Below, one piece after another: positions 26,496 through 36,271 of a stretch of 64,000 bases of DNA. The first letter of the stretch is position 1. Each line of letters opens with the position of its first letter. The translations under genes and the position numbers were made by a program. Below the pieces are notes generated by a model. It was not told the origin of the DNA. It did not search any database and saw nothing but the letters and a program-made list of their open reading frames with translations. This DNA is from Bacteroidetes bacterium HGW-Bacteroidetes-7 (GTDB taxonomy: Bacteria > Bacteroidota > Bacteroidia > Bacteroidales > UBA932), in the NCBI GenBank assembly GCA_002842465.1, contig PHDA01000009.1:17290-81289 (forward strand), written 5' to 3'.

Positions 26496-28454
26496 TTAAA
26501 TGGTTAGCCGTTTGAGCTCTTTGGCAAAGGAGTTACGAATCTGCATCAGAATCTGAATCTGTTGCATATATCTGTTACGTTCATCGGTATTTTTCTCCTT
26601 TTCGGCTTCTGCAAGGTGTTCACAAAGATTGTGATAGGCAATAGCAGTAATTTTGGCTTTGTATATAAGAATTGATTTTGGAACTACGGTAGAGAGCAGA
26701 TGCTCTTCGGGTGGAATCTCTGCAACAAATTGCTTAATGGTCAAACTGTGTTCCTGGTGAAGCAGATCGAGAACAACTTTAACAAATTCTTGATTTTCGT
26801 GGTTCAGAAAATGCTTTTGAACCTCTGCCTGACCTCTCTCCTTAATCTTGTAGTATTCGTCAAAAATACTTTTATAGACCAGATTTTGAAGCTCCAGATC
26901 GTCAGTTTGCAGTTCACTTAAAACAAATTGAGAGACAGTTACCGAAATTGGATTCTCGTCATCTGTACCGTATAGCGGATGCTCTCCAAATTTTATAAGG
27001 TAATAGAGCAACTCCCTTTCGGCAGGTTCGCAGTAGGTGTTGGTAATAAATTGAGGAAGGCGTTCTCCGGTCTCAAGAGGAGGAAAATATTTGGGAACTC
27101 CAGGCTCGGAATACTCATCAGGAGTAGCAGAGTATGCTCCGTATTGTCTTTTCCTGCGTAGCTTTTTTACCTCTGTAGACAGTATCTCCTCTGAAATATT
27201 AAGGCGGGTCGAACACTCCTCAATATAAACTGCTCTGGAAATAGCATCAGGAATAACGGCAATACTTGCCACAATTTCAGAGATGAGCTGAGCTCTTTTA
27301 ACAGGGTCTTTTCTGGTTTCTGCGGATAAAAGCTTTGTTTTGAATTCAATAAAGTCCTCTTCTGCCTCTTCCAGAAACCTTTTCAACTTATCTGCTCCGT
27401 GCTTTCTTGCATATGAATCAGGGTCTTCACCGTCAGGAAATAGGACAACTTTTACCCTTAAACCCTCTTCGAGAATCATATCAATTCCGCGAAGAGAAGC
27501 CTTTATCCCTGCGGCGTCTCCGTCATAAAGCACGGTCACCTCCGGGGAAAACCTCTTTATGAGGCGAATCTGTTCAGTTGTAAGAGAGGTGCCGCTTGAG
27601 GCGACAACGTTCTCTACTCCGCTCTGATGAAACGAGATAACATCAGTATACCCCTCTACCAGATAGCACTTTTGTAATTTTGAAATTGCACTCTTGGCAA
27701 AGAAAATTCCGTATAGAGTGCGACTTTTAACATAGATTTCGGTTTCGGGAGAGTTTATGTATTTAGCTATGTTTTTATCGCTGCGGAGTGTTCTGCCGCC
27801 AAAAGCAATAACCCTGCCCGATATAGAGTGAATCGGGAACATAGCTCTTTCGTAAAATCTGTCTGTAAGCTCACCGTCACTATCTCTCTCGAGTGAAAGA
27901 CCTGCACCAATCAGGAACTCCTTCTTGTATCCGGCCTTCTGGGCAGCTTTGCTCATGTTATCTTTACCGCCGGGTGCCCAGCCAAGCATAAATTTTTTAA
28001 CAGTCTCCTCGCTGAAGCCTCTATCCTTGAAATAGCCCAGCCCTATTGATTTTCCCTGGTCGGTGTTCCAGAGCACATTTGTGTAGAACTCCTGTGCATA
28101 CTGTGAAACGGCCATAAGGGATTCACTCTTTAGTCGGTTATCAGCCTCCTGTTTTGTCTCCTCTCTGTCGGCAACCTCAATACCATACTTCCTTCCCAGA
28201 AACTTTAATGCATCTACATAACCGAGCTGTTCATGCTCCATTACGAAATTTACCACATTTCCCGCCTTGCCACAGCCGAAACACTTAAAGATGCCCTTTG
28301 AAGGGGATACTGAAAACGAAGGGGTCTTTTCATGATGAAAAGGGCAGCAAGCTGTAAAGTTTGCCCCCCTTCTTCTCAACGCCACAAAATCACCGATAAC
28401 ATCTTCGATTTGTGCCGAATCCAGTATTTTGTCTATAGTGTCCTTACTTATCAT
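26496..28454 (-). CDS. dnaG: DNA primase DnaG
   Basis: 652 residues from ATG 28454 (MISKDTIDKILDSAQIEDVIG, a standard DnaG start). A longer in-frame start at 28481 would overlap trpS by 38 bases rather than 11. Zinc site CCPFHHEKTPSFSVSP with FKCFGCGKAGN. The TOPRIM region carries LVEGYTDVIS and the acidic LYDGDAAG. The C-terminal helicase-binding part (residues ~430-652) is poorly conserved, as usual. Makes RNA primers at the replication fork. Confidence 0.95.
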   Translation of the reverse strand: MISKDTIDKILDSAQIEDVIGDFVALRRRGANFTACCPFHHEKTPSFSVSPSKGIFKCFGCGKAGNVVNFVMEHEQLGYVDALKFLGRKYGIEVADREETKQEADNRLKSESLMAVSQYAQEFYTNVLWNTDQGKSIGLGYFKDRGFSEETVKKFMLGWAPGGKDNMSKAAQKAGYKKEFLIGAGLSLERDSDGELTDRFYERAMFPIHSISGRVIAFGGRTLRSDKNIAKYINSPETEIYVKSRTLYGIFFAKSAISKLQKCYLVEGYTDVISFHQSGVENVVASSGTSLTTEQIRLIKRFSPEVTVLYDGDAAGIKASLRGIDMILEEGLRVKVVLFPDGEDPDSYARKHGADKLKRFLEEAEEDFIEFKTKLLSAETRKDPVKRAQLISEIVASIAVIPDAISRAVYIEECSTRLNISEEILSTEVKKLRRKRQYGAYSATPDEYSEPGVPKYFPPLETGERLPQFITNTYCEPAERELLYYLIKFGEHPLYGTDDENPISVTVSQFVLSELQTDDLELQNLVYKSIFDEYYKIKERGQAEVQKHFLNHENQEFVKVVLDLLHQEHSLTIKQFVAEIPPEEHLLSTVVPKSILIYKAKITAIAYHNLCEHLAEAEKEKNTDERNRYMQQIQILMQIRNSFAKELKRLTI

Positions 28455-29451
28455 CAAATCCAAGGAAGCTCCTGAAGCCAACAGCTCTCCTTACCTCTTT
28501 GAGAGTTGCAGATGCACTCTCCCTTGCTTGCTCTGTACCTCTTTTAACTACTCTCTTCAGATACTCTTCGTCATTGTAAATCTGTTCAATTTTTGCCTTG
28601 ATAGGCAAAGTCTGTTTGCAAATATCTTCCGCAAGTTGCTTCTTGAGGTCACCATATCTGATTGTGCAATTGTTGTAGCTCTCTTTAAAATGGTCCACGG
28701 TATCTTTTGAAGATACAATATTCAAAAGGGTAAAGAGGTTGGCAACTGCTTCGGGCATTGTACTGTTTGGCTCTGTTGGTCCTGCATCGGTCACGGCCTT
28801 CATCACCTTTTTTCTGATTGTGGTTTCATCGTCGCAGAGATAGACTCCGTTCCCTTCACTTTTGCCCATCTTTCCGCTGCCGTCAAGACCAGGAACCTTA
28901 ACCAAATCATCTCCGAAGTTGAATGCCTTAGGTTCAGGAAATACCTCGGTGTTGTAGAACGAGTTAAATCTTCTTGCAAGAACCCTTGCTACCTCAAGAT
29001 GCTGCTCCTGATCTTTACCTACCGGAACCAGATTGGCCCGGTGGATTAAAATGTCTGCAGCCATAAGAACAGGGTAGGTGAGCAGACCAGCGTTTACATT
29101 GTCAGGGTTCTGCCTTACCTTGTCTTTGAATGAGGTTGTTCGTTCAAGCTCCCCCTTATATGATATCATGTTAAGCAGAACGTACAATTCAGATATTTCG
29201 GGAACATCACTCTGAACAAATATCGCAGATTTTTCGGGATCAAGTCCAGAAGCAAGGTACTCTGCAAGAATTGTCCTCACTCCTGAATGAAAATCATCGG
29301 GGTGGGGGTGTGTTGTCAGAGAGTGCAGGTCTGCTATGAAAAAAAAGCAATTATAGTTATCCTGCATTTTGATGTAATTTCTGAGTGCACCATAGTAGTT
29401 GCCAAGGTGCAGGTGACCGGTTGAGCGGATTCCGCTTAGTACAATTTCCAT
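28444..29451 (-). CDS. trpS: Tryptophanyl-tRNA synthetase
   Basis: 335 residues, a class I bacterial TrpRS. Signatures: GIRSTGHLHLGNYYGAL (HIGH equivalent HLGN) at residues 7-23 and KMGKSEGN (KMSKS) near 195. Length is standard. Second gene of the recA operon, 16 bases after recA, and overlapping dnaG by 11 bases. No T-box leader is seen. Confidence 0.97.
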   Translation of the reverse strand: MEIVLSGIRSTGHLHLGNYYGALRNYIKMQDNYNCFFFIADLHSLTTHPHPDDFHSGVRTILAEYLASGLDPEKSAIFVQSDVPEISELYVLLNMISYKGELERTTSFKDKVRQNPDNVNAGLLTYPVLMAADILIHRANLVPVGKDQEQHLEVARVLARRFNSFYNTEVFPEPKAFNFGDDLVKVPGLDGSGKMGKSEGNGVYLCDDETTIRKKVMKAVTDAGPTEPNSTMPEAVANLFTLLNIVSSKDTVDHFKESYNNCTIRYGDLKKQLAEDICKQTLPIKAKIEQIYNDEEYLKRVVKRGTEQARESASATLKEVRRAVGFRSFLGFDDK

Positions 29452-29467
29452 TTAAATAAGAACAAAT

Positions 29468-30502
29468 TTATTCGTTAACTTCGAGCAGTTTAACCCTGAT
29501 CTTCTGCTCTACCTCTTCCATTAATGCAGGGTTATCTAAAATTATCTGCTTAACAGCGTCCCTGCCTTGTCCCAGGCGAGTTTCACCGTAACTGAACCAT
29601 GAACCGCTCTTCTTGAGTATGCCAAAATCAACACCAAGATCAATAATCTCTCCGATTTTTGAGATTCCCTCTCCAAATACAATGTCAAATTCCGCCTTTC
29701 TGAATGGTGGAGCAAGTTTGTTTTTTACAATTTTTGCTCTAACCCTGTTACCTGTTGCTTCATCGCCATCTTTAAGCTGAGTTATTCTTCTTACATCAAC
29801 CCTTACAGATGCATAAAACTTGAGGGCATTACCTCCGGTTGTGGTCTCCGGATTGCCAAACATAACTCCGATTTTATCCCTAAGTTGGTTAATAAAAATA
29901 CAGCAAGTGTTTGTTTTGCTTATGTTTGCAGTTAGTTTACGAAGTGCCTGACTCATAAGCCTTGCCTGAAGTCCCATCTTGGAATCACCCATCTCTCCCT
30001 CAATCTCAGCTTTTGGTGTCAGTGCTGCAACCGAGTCAATAACAATTATGTCAATTGCTCCACTTCTTATCAAAGCATCGGTAATCTCCAATGCCTGTTC
30101 GCCGTTGTCGGGCTGAGAAATGAGCAGAGTATCAACATTAACGCCAAGGTTCTTGGCGTAGGTTCTGTCGAATGCGTGCTCTGCGTCAATAATCGCAGCA
30201 ATACCTCCGCTTTTTTGAGCCTCAGCAACTGCGTGAATTGCAAGTGTTGTTTTACCGCTCGATTCAGGCCCGTAAATTTCTACAACCCTTCCTCTTGGGT
30301 AACCGCCTATTCCCAATGCATGGTCAAGACTGATTGACCCTGATTGAATAGTTGAGACCTCCCATTTTGGCTGCTCTCCCAATTTCATTACGGTGCCTTT
30401 TCCGTAGTCTTTTTCGATCTTGTCCAAAGTGGCCTGTAATGCCTTTAACTTTTCGGAACTGATTTCAGCACCTTTTTTAATTACTTCACTCTCCTTTGCC
30501 AT
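29468..30502 (-). CDS. recA: Recombinase RecA
   Basis: 344 residues. Walker A GPESSGKT at 78-85, Walker [12 protein letters not shown]2 loop with [23 protein letters not shown]. Homologous recombination and SOS activation. First gene of the minus-strand operon; its promoter box lies 22 bases upstream. recX lies 5 kb away on the plus strand, not next to recA. Confidence 0.98.
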   Translation of the reverse strand: MAKESEVIKKGAEISSEKLKALQATLDKIEKDYGKGTVMKLGEQPKWEVSTIQSGSISLDHALGIGGYPRGRVVEIYGPESSGKTTLAIHAVAEAQKSGGIAAIIDAEHAFDRTYAKNLGVNVDTLLISQPDNGEQALEITDALIRSGAIDIIVIDSVAALTPKAEIEGEMGDSKMGLQARLMSQALRKLTANISKTNTCCIFINQLRDKIGVMFGNPETTTGGNALKFYASVRVDVRRITQLKDGDEATGNRVRAKIVKNKLAPPFRKAEFDIVFGEGISKIGEIIDLGVDFGILKKSGSWFSYGETRLGQGRDAVKQIILDNPALMEEVEQKIRVKLLEVNE

Positions 30503-30524
30503 AATGTTTTTGTTTTAATTACTG

Positions 30525-30532
30525 CAAAAATA
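30525..30532 (-). promoter_or_regulatory. -7 box of the recA operon
   Basis: TATTTTTG on the minus strand, 22 bases before the recA ATG. No LexA-type palindrome is visible in the 63-base recA/rlmN gap. A second match, TAAATTTG at 30554-30561 on the plus strand, lies only 4 bases before the rlmN ATG. Confidence 0.5.
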
Positions 30533-30565
30533 GCAAATGATTTTCAATTTCTGTAAATTTGCAGA

Positions 30566-31594
30566 ATGAAAAAATGGTTACTCGGGAACACACTTCCTGA
30601 ACTTAAAATAATAACTGAAAATCTGAATCTTCCCTCATTTACGGCAAAGCAGATTTCTGATTGGATTTATAAAAAAAAGGTTAGCGAAATTGACCTTATG
30701 ACAAACCTCTCTGCATCCACCAGAGAAGTTCTGTCAAGTACATACGAGGTTGGTGGTTTTGCACCTTTGAAGAGGTCTCTCTCAAAGGACGGAACAAAAA
30801 AATACCTCTTCCCATCATTAATCTCTACACCCATAGAGGCTGTAATGATACCTGACGAAGAGAGAGCTACGCTTTGCTTATCGTCCCAAGCCGGTTGCAA
30901 AATGGGCTGTCTTTTTTGCATGACCGGAAGAATGGGATTCAAGGGACACCTTACAGCCGGTGAAATAATATCTCAGGTAATTAATGTTGACGAGGAAGAA
31001 AGCCTGACCAATGTTGTCTACATGGGAATGGGTGAGCCGATGGATAATATAGAAAATGTTCTTAAAAGTACAGAGATTATGACTGCGGATTGGGGCTTCG
31101 GCTGGAGTCCAAAGAGAATAACTGTCTCTACCATAGGTGTACCTGCTGCCCTTAAGACCTTTCTTGACAGATCAAAATGTCATCTTGCAGTCTCGCTTCA
31201 TAATCCTTATGATAACGAAAGGGCAGATCTGATGCCTGTTCAAAAAGCATGGCCAATTGAAGATATAATTTCACTAATAAAGAGTTATGACTTTACCGGA
31301 CAACGAAGAGTCAGTTTTGAATACATAATGTTTTCGGGTTGGAATGACACAAAACGACATGCCGATGCTCTCACAAGAATGCTTAAAGGGCTTGAGTGCA
31401 GGGTAAATCTTATACGGTTTCACGAAATTCCGGACTTTTCTCTGAAAAGCTCACCCGATCTTATAATTGAAAACTTTAGGAACCGGCTGAACTCTGCCGG
31501 AATTACCTCAACGATTCGCGCTTCAAGAGGAGAGGACATTCTCGCAGCATGCGGGATGTTAAGCAGTAGTAACCTAAACAATCAAAACAGGTAA
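30566..31594 (+). CDS. rlmN: 23S rRNA (adenine-2503-C2)-methyltransferase RlmN
   Basis: 342 residues. Radical-SAM cluster C111-KMG-C115-LF-C118. The methyl-relay cysteines are the C-terminal one in ILAACGML and C118 region partner. The N-terminal FTAKQISDWIY domain is typical. Modifies A2503 of 23S rRNA and A37 of some tRNAs. The gene is divergent from recA and precedes the P-type ATPase by 20 bases. Confidence 0.96.
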   Translation: MKKWLLGNTLPELKIITENLNLPSFTAKQISDWIYKKKVSEIDLMTNLSASTREVLSSTYEVGGFAPLKRSLSKDGTKKYLFPSLISTPIEAVMIPDEERATLCLSSQAGCKMGCLFCMTGRMGFKGHLTAGEIISQVINVDEEESLTNVVYMGMGEPMDNIENVLKSTEIMTADWGFGWSPKRITVSTIGVPAALKTFLDRSKCHLAVSLHNPYDNERADLMPVQKAWPIEDIISLIKSYDFTGQRRVSFEYIMFSGWNDTKRHADALTRMLKGLECRVNLIRFHEIPDFSLKSSPDLIIENFRNRLNSAGITSTIRASRGEDILAACGMLSSSNLNNQNR

Positions 31595-31614
31595 AAGCAG
31601 TCAAAACAGTAAGT

Positions 31615-34458
31615 ATGGCCGTAAAATCAGAAAAAAAATACACTGGGCTTACTTCGGATGAGGTTGAGAAGAGTCGTAAACTGTATGGAAGAAATGTACT
31701 TACTCCGCCCGAAAGAACGCCCTTGTGGAGATTATTTCTCCAAAAATTCTCCGATCCAATAATCAGAATACTTCTTATAGCGGCACTTCTTTCGTTTCTC
31801 ATGTCAATCAAAACAGGCGAAACATTAGAGACCGTAGGTATCATATTTGCCATTGCTTTGGCCACAGGTATTGCGTTTTGGTTTGAGGCAGATGCCGGTA
31901 AAAAATTTGAAATTCTCAACAAGGTAAATGATGAGACCCCGGTAAAGGTTATAAGGGATGGTCTGGTAACAGAGATTCCCAAAATGGATGTTGTAAAAGG
32001 TGATATTGTTATCCTCGAGACAGGAGACGAAATTCCGGCAGATGGGTATCTTAAAGAGGCACTTTCGATCTCTGTTAATGAATCAGCTCTTACAGGAGAA
32101 CCAATGACACGAAAGGGCATACCGGACACATTTACCGGAAGGGAGTCGACATATCCGGTAAACATGCTTCTTAAAGGGACAACAGTTCTGGAGGGTTATT
32201 GCGTGTTTGAGGTAACGAATATTGGAGACTCCACCGAGTACGGCAAGGTTGCCAGAAAGTCCGCTGAGGTAACAAACGAACCCACACCACTTAACAGTCA
32301 ACTTGAACAGCTTGCCAAATTCATAGGGTTTGCAGGTTTTACAATATCGGTTCTCACCTTTGCAATTCTCTTCACAAAAGATGTAATACTAGGGCATATT
32401 CAGTTTTCATCCGCAAACATATATACTATTTCAGCCATAATGGCCGGCGGGTTTGTAGCAATGTCAAAAGTATGGATGCCTATTCTTGAAGATGGCTTTG
32501 ACCTTCTAAAAATCAAAATTAAAATTCCTGAAAGTATAATGGTTAAAGGCTGGTTATTCTGGTTAATTACCGGAATAGCTGCATCTGTGCTCATTTTTGC
32601 CATATCATACATTGCAGGTTTTAATCCATTTCTGGAAGAGTCTTGGATTGAGAGTGAAGTTGCTGTCAGATTACTAAGGTATTTCATGGTCTCTGTCACT
32701 TTGATTGTTGTTGCGGTACCTGAGGGGTTGCCTATGGCCGTGACACTTGCGCTTGCAATGAGTATGAGGAAAATGCTTGCTAGCAACAATCTTGTAAGAA
32801 AGATGCACGCAACCGAAACAGTTGGCGCAGCTACTGTAATTTGCACAGATAAAACCGGCACACTCACAATGAATCAGATGAGAGTTGCTGAGGAGTATTT
32901 TGAAGGAGAGAGAGCATTAGTTTACGAAAGCATCGCACTAAACTCAACAGCGCACCTAGACCTGACAGATATCAAAAGTATTAAGAGTTTAGGAAATCCA
33001 ACAGAAGCAGCGCTTCTTATCTGGATGCACGAAAAAGCATCTGACTACCTTCAATTAAGGGAGGAGTCTGATGTATTCAGCCAACTCACATTCTCAACAG
33101 AGAGAAAGTATATGGCAACTGTTGCCTTTAGTAAAGCACTTGATTCCAATGTTTTATACGTAAAAGGAGCTCCCGAAATAATTGCAGGTTTTACCGATAA
33201 CTACCCAGTCTCTGCAATTGAGCGCCTTGCAGGATTTCAATCAAAAGCGATGAGGACTCTCGGATTCAGCTACAGGTTAGTTGAAAGTGGAGAGAATCTT
33301 TCTGATGTTGAAGCCTTGGTAACGAAAAAAGGGCTTAAATATTTGGGAATCGTAGCAATTTCAGACCCCTTAAGAGTTGACGCCTCTGATGCTGTTGCAA
33401 GCTGTATCGCTGCCGGAATAAAGGTTAAAATGGTTACCGGAGATACCATGGGAACCGCAAGGGAGATATCAAGAAGGATTGGAATAGTTTCATTGGATGA
33501 GAAAGAATATGAGATTATTACAGGTGATACCTTTTCTCAAATGAACGATAGTCAGGTTCTGGAACTTAAAGATATTATTAAGGTTATGTGTCGCGCTAAA
33601 CCGTCAGATAAAGAGCGGTTTGTACGGTTATTGCAAAGGGCAGGGGAAGTTGTTGCAGTAACCGGAGACGGAACCAACGATGCACCTGCTCTAAATTATG
33701 CACACGTAGGTCTTTCAATGGGTTCGGGAACATCTGTCGCAAAAGAGGCTAGCGATATTACTTTGATAGACGACTCTTTTGCATCAATTGTTTCGGCAGT
33801 TTTATGGGGAAGATCCCTCTACAAGAATATTCAAAGATTTATAATTTTTCAGCTTACCATTAATCTTACAGCCCTGATAATAGTTCTGATTGGATCAATC
33901 TTCGGACACGAGCTTCCTTTAACTGTAACACAAATGCTCTGGGTAAACCTGATAATGGACACATTTGCAGCCGGTGCACTCGCATCACTTCCGCCTGAGC
34001 AAAGCGTAATGAGAAGTAAACCAAGAGCACCTGGTTCATTTATCGTTACGCCCTCTATGAGAGCAAATATTTTATTAACCGGTGCGTTTTTTACCGGTGC
34101 AATGCTCACTTTACTCTACCTGTTTACCAGTGAAAATGGCCAAATTTCAGAATACAATCTTTCGTTATACTTCACAATATTCGTAATGCTTCAGTTTTGG
34201 AATCTATTTAATGCCAAGGCATACGGCTCAAACAAATCTGCATTCATCAACTTCAAATCCAGTAAAGGATTTCTGATTGTTGCGTTTTTAATTCTGGCTG
34301 GTCAGTTTTTAATTGTACAATTTGCCGGAGAGATATTCAGAGCAGTACCACTCTCATTTGCCGACTGGATAAAGGTATTCGTCGGTACATCAGTTGTTCT
34401 CTGGATAGGTGAGTTTATAAGAATGATCTTAAGGATCAGTGAAAAAACAAATAGATAG
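31615..34458 (+). CDS. PMCA/SERCA-type calcium-translocating P-type ATPase
   Basis: 947 residues. Phosphorylation motif DKTGT at 412-416, actuator LTGEP at 159-163, TM4 VPEGLP (368-373), nucleotide-domain KGAPE, hinge TGDGTNDAPAL. The PEGLP and overall form fit bacterial P2-type Ca2+ pumps. Between TM3 and TM4 (residues ~258-348) there is roughly 50-60 residues more than I expect, with an extra hydrophobic run (GWLFWLITGIAASVLIFAIS). Metal specificity is inferred from family only. Confidence 0.9.
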   Translation: MAVKSEKKYTGLTSDEVEKSRKLYGRNVLTPPERTPLWRLFLQKFSDPIIRILLIAALLSFLMSIKTGETLETVGIIFAIALATGIAFWFEADAGKKFEILNKVNDETPVKVIRDGLVTEIPKMDVVKGDIVILETGDEIPADGYLKEALSISVNESALTGEPMTRKGIPDTFTGRESTYPVNMLLKGTTVLEGYCVFEVTNIGDSTEYGKVARKSAEVTNEPTPLNSQLEQLAKFIGFAGFTISVLTFAILFTKDVILGHIQFSSANIYTISAIMAGGFVAMSKVWMPILEDGFDLLKIKIKIPESIMVKGWLFWLITGIAASVLIFAISYIAGFNPFLEESWIESEVAVRLLRYFMVSVTLIVVAVPEGLPMAVTLALAMSMRKMLASNNLVRKMHATETVGAATVICTDKTGTLTMNQMRVAEEYFEGERALVYESIALNSTAHLDLTDIKSIKSLGNPTEAALLIWMHEKASDYLQLREESDVFSQLTFSTERKYMATVAFSKALDSNVLYVKGAPEIIAGFTDNYPVSAIERLAGFQSKAMRTLGFSYRLVESGENLSDVEALVTKKGLKYLGIVAISDPLRVDASDAVASCIAAGIKVKMVTGDTMGTAREISRRIGIVSLDEKEYEIITGDTFSQMNDSQVLELKDIIKVMCRAKPSDKERFVRLLQRAGEVVAVTGDGTNDAPALNYAHVGLSMGSGTSVAKEASDITLIDDSFASIVSAVLWGRSLYKNIQRFIIFQLTINLTALIIVLIGSIFGHELPLTVTQMLWVNLIMDTFAAGALASLPPEQSVMRSKPRAPGSFIVTPSMRANILLTGAFFTGAMLTLLYLFTSENGQISEYNLSLYFTIFVMLQFWNLFNAKAYGSNKSAFINFKSSKGFLIVAFLILAGQFLIVQFAGEIFRAVPLSFADWIKVFVGTSVVLWIGEFIRMILRISEKTNR

Positions 34459-34513
34459 ATAGCTTATTCGGGTTATAAACAGAAATATCACAATAATAAA
34501 AAAATAAACGATT

Positions 34514-35707
34514 ATGAAAAAAGTGCTCTATTTTACAATTATTGCCATGATGGCACTTATCTCATGTAAAGAGTCTTCACCCTCTCTAATGCCAGGTATG
34601 TGGAGAGCCTCTCTGCTGACGCAGGACACCGTAGAAATACCCTTTGTTTTTGAAGTAAAAATATCAGAAAATGATACTGTTTTTGATATAATTACCGGCG
34701 ATTACCGTTATGAGGTAAAAGATATTAAAGTAATAGGTGATTCGCTCTTTATAAACATGCCACTTTTCAGTTCAAATTTTAAAATCCTTTTGACTAAAAG
34801 CGGGATGGAGGGAAATCTTATAAGAAGCTCATATACAATGCCTTTTAAGGCAGAACCAAATAGTTCCGCCAGATTCAAAGAGACACATGAGATAAAAGGT
34901 ATAGCTGCCGGCAGATGGCAGATTACTTTAGGAGAGAAAGAGCTTATAGGAGAGTTTGAGGAGACTGAAAGCAGAGTAACCGGTTCTTTCCTATCGCCAT
35001 CAGGAGATTACAGGTTTTTCGAAGGAGTTGTTAATAAAGAAGGAAAGCTAATGATGTCATGCTTTGATGGAGGTTTTATCAGATTGTTTGTTGCAGACAT
35101 TGATGGCGATACTCTTCGCAACATCAAAATGCACTCCGGATTCAGCTCTGTTGAAGATGGGACAGGCTTTAGAAACCCAAATGCTGCACTACCGGATGCC
35201 TATTCTGTAACCGGGCTCAAAAAGGGGTACACAACTCTTGGTTTTACCTTTCCTGACATGGATGGTAACCCTGTAAGTCTGTCTGATGAGAGGTTCAAAG
35301 ATAAAATAACAGTTGTTCAGATAAGCGGATCATGGTGCCCAAACTGCCTTGACGAAAGTCGTTTTCTGATGGAGATGCTTCAAAAGTATTCTGCTCACAT
35401 GGAGGTTATCTGTTTAACCTTTGAAAGGTCTGATGACTTCGAGAAAGCAAAAACAGAGGCAAAAAAGCTTGTTGATGTTGCCGGGATTACTTACCCCGTT
35501 CTCATTACAGGCCACACGCCTGCAAATGTTAAGATTGCCCTTCCGGAACTTGACAACTTCAGAGCCTTCCCAACATCACTTATAATTGACAAAAAAGGTA
35601 AAGTTCGCAAAATTCATTCGGGCTTTTCCGGTCCGGGAACAGGAGTTCATTACCGCAATTTTGTAAGTGAATTTACATCATTTGTTGATTCTCTAATTGC
35701 AGAGTAG
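34514..35707 (+). CDS. TlpA-like thioredoxin-fold lipoprotein
   Basis: 397 residues. Lipobox ALIS-C18. Residues 25-235 are a beta-rich N-terminal domain seen in Bacteroidota TlpA-like proteins (DUF4369-like; uncertain). Residues 240-397 are a thioredoxin/AhpC-TSA fold with active-site C275-PN-C278 (SGSWCPNCLDES) and a cis-Pro segment FPTSLIID. Role: periplasmic or outer-face disulfide reduction. The closeness to the P-type ATPase is not evidence of a joint function. Confidence 0.85.
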   Translation: MKKVLYFTIIAMMALISCKESSPSLMPGMWRASLLTQDTVEIPFVFEVKISENDTVFDIITGDYRYEVKDIKVIGDSLFINMPLFSSNFKILLTKSGMEGNLIRSSYTMPFKAEPNSSARFKETHEIKGIAAGRWQITLGEKELIGEFEETESRVTGSFLSPSGDYRFFEGVVNKEGKLMMSCFDGGFIRLFVADIDGDTLRNIKMHSGFSSVEDGTGFRNPNAALPDAYSVTGLKKGYTTLGFTFPDMDGNPVSLSDERFKDKITVVQISGSWCPNCLDESRFLMEMLQKYSAHMEVICLTFERSDDFEKAKTEAKKLVDVAGITYPVLITGHTPANVKIALPELDNFRAFPTSLIIDKKGKVRKIHSGFSGPGTGVHYRNFVSEFTSFVDSLIAE

Positions 35708-35779
35708 CTAAGATTAAATTAATATTGCGGGAGTAGTAAAGAATAACATAATTTGAACAAATCATTACTGTTTAATTAA

Positions 35780-36268
35780 TTGGAAGAGAGGTTAAAAAGA
35801 GCGCTTTGGACTGTACAGAGAGCCTGCTCCGGCAGGGAGCTCTGCAGAGAAGATGTTGTATCAAGACTCAAGCGTTTTGACTTGACAGAAAAAGAGTTAA
35901 ATGACATCATAACCTCACTTGAGAAGGACAATTTTTTGAGTCATGAACGCTTTGCAAGAGCATTTACAAGAGATAAATCATCGCTGAGTGGATGGGGGCC
36001 GGCAAAGATTGCTTGGGCACTAAGATCTAAGAAAATCCAGGAAGAGATAATTAAAAATGCACTTGAAGAAATTTCAGGTGAGAGTACAAAAGAAAAGCTA
36101 AAAGATATACTCTCGAAAAAGTGCAAAACGCTTGATAAAGAGACTAACAAGCTAAAGGTTAAATCAAAACTTGTAAGATTCGGGATTTCAAGAGGTTTTG
36201 ACTACAGCTTGGTAATCTCTCAGGTAAACAAATTAATGGCTAACTTTGTTAAAGAAATAAACAACTAA
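35780..36268 (+). CDS. recX: Regulatory protein RecX
   Basis: 162 residues in the RecX three-helix repeat pattern (LSHERFARAFTRDKSSLSGWGPAKIAWALRSKKI). It lowers RecA activity in families where it has been studied. The start is TTG at 35780: in-frame upstream codons reach a stop 6 bases before, and no ATG occurs in the first 70 codons. Stands 3 bases ahead of prfB. Not next to recA. Confidence 0.85.
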   Translation: MEERLKRALWTVQRACSGRELCREDVVSRLKRFDLTEKELNDIITSLEKDNFLSHERFARAFTRDKSSLSGWGPAKIAWALRSKKIQEEIIKNALEEISGESTKEKLKDILSKKCKTLDKETNKLKVKSKLVRFGISRGFDYSLVISQVNKLMANFVKEINN

Positions 36269-36271
36269 AGA

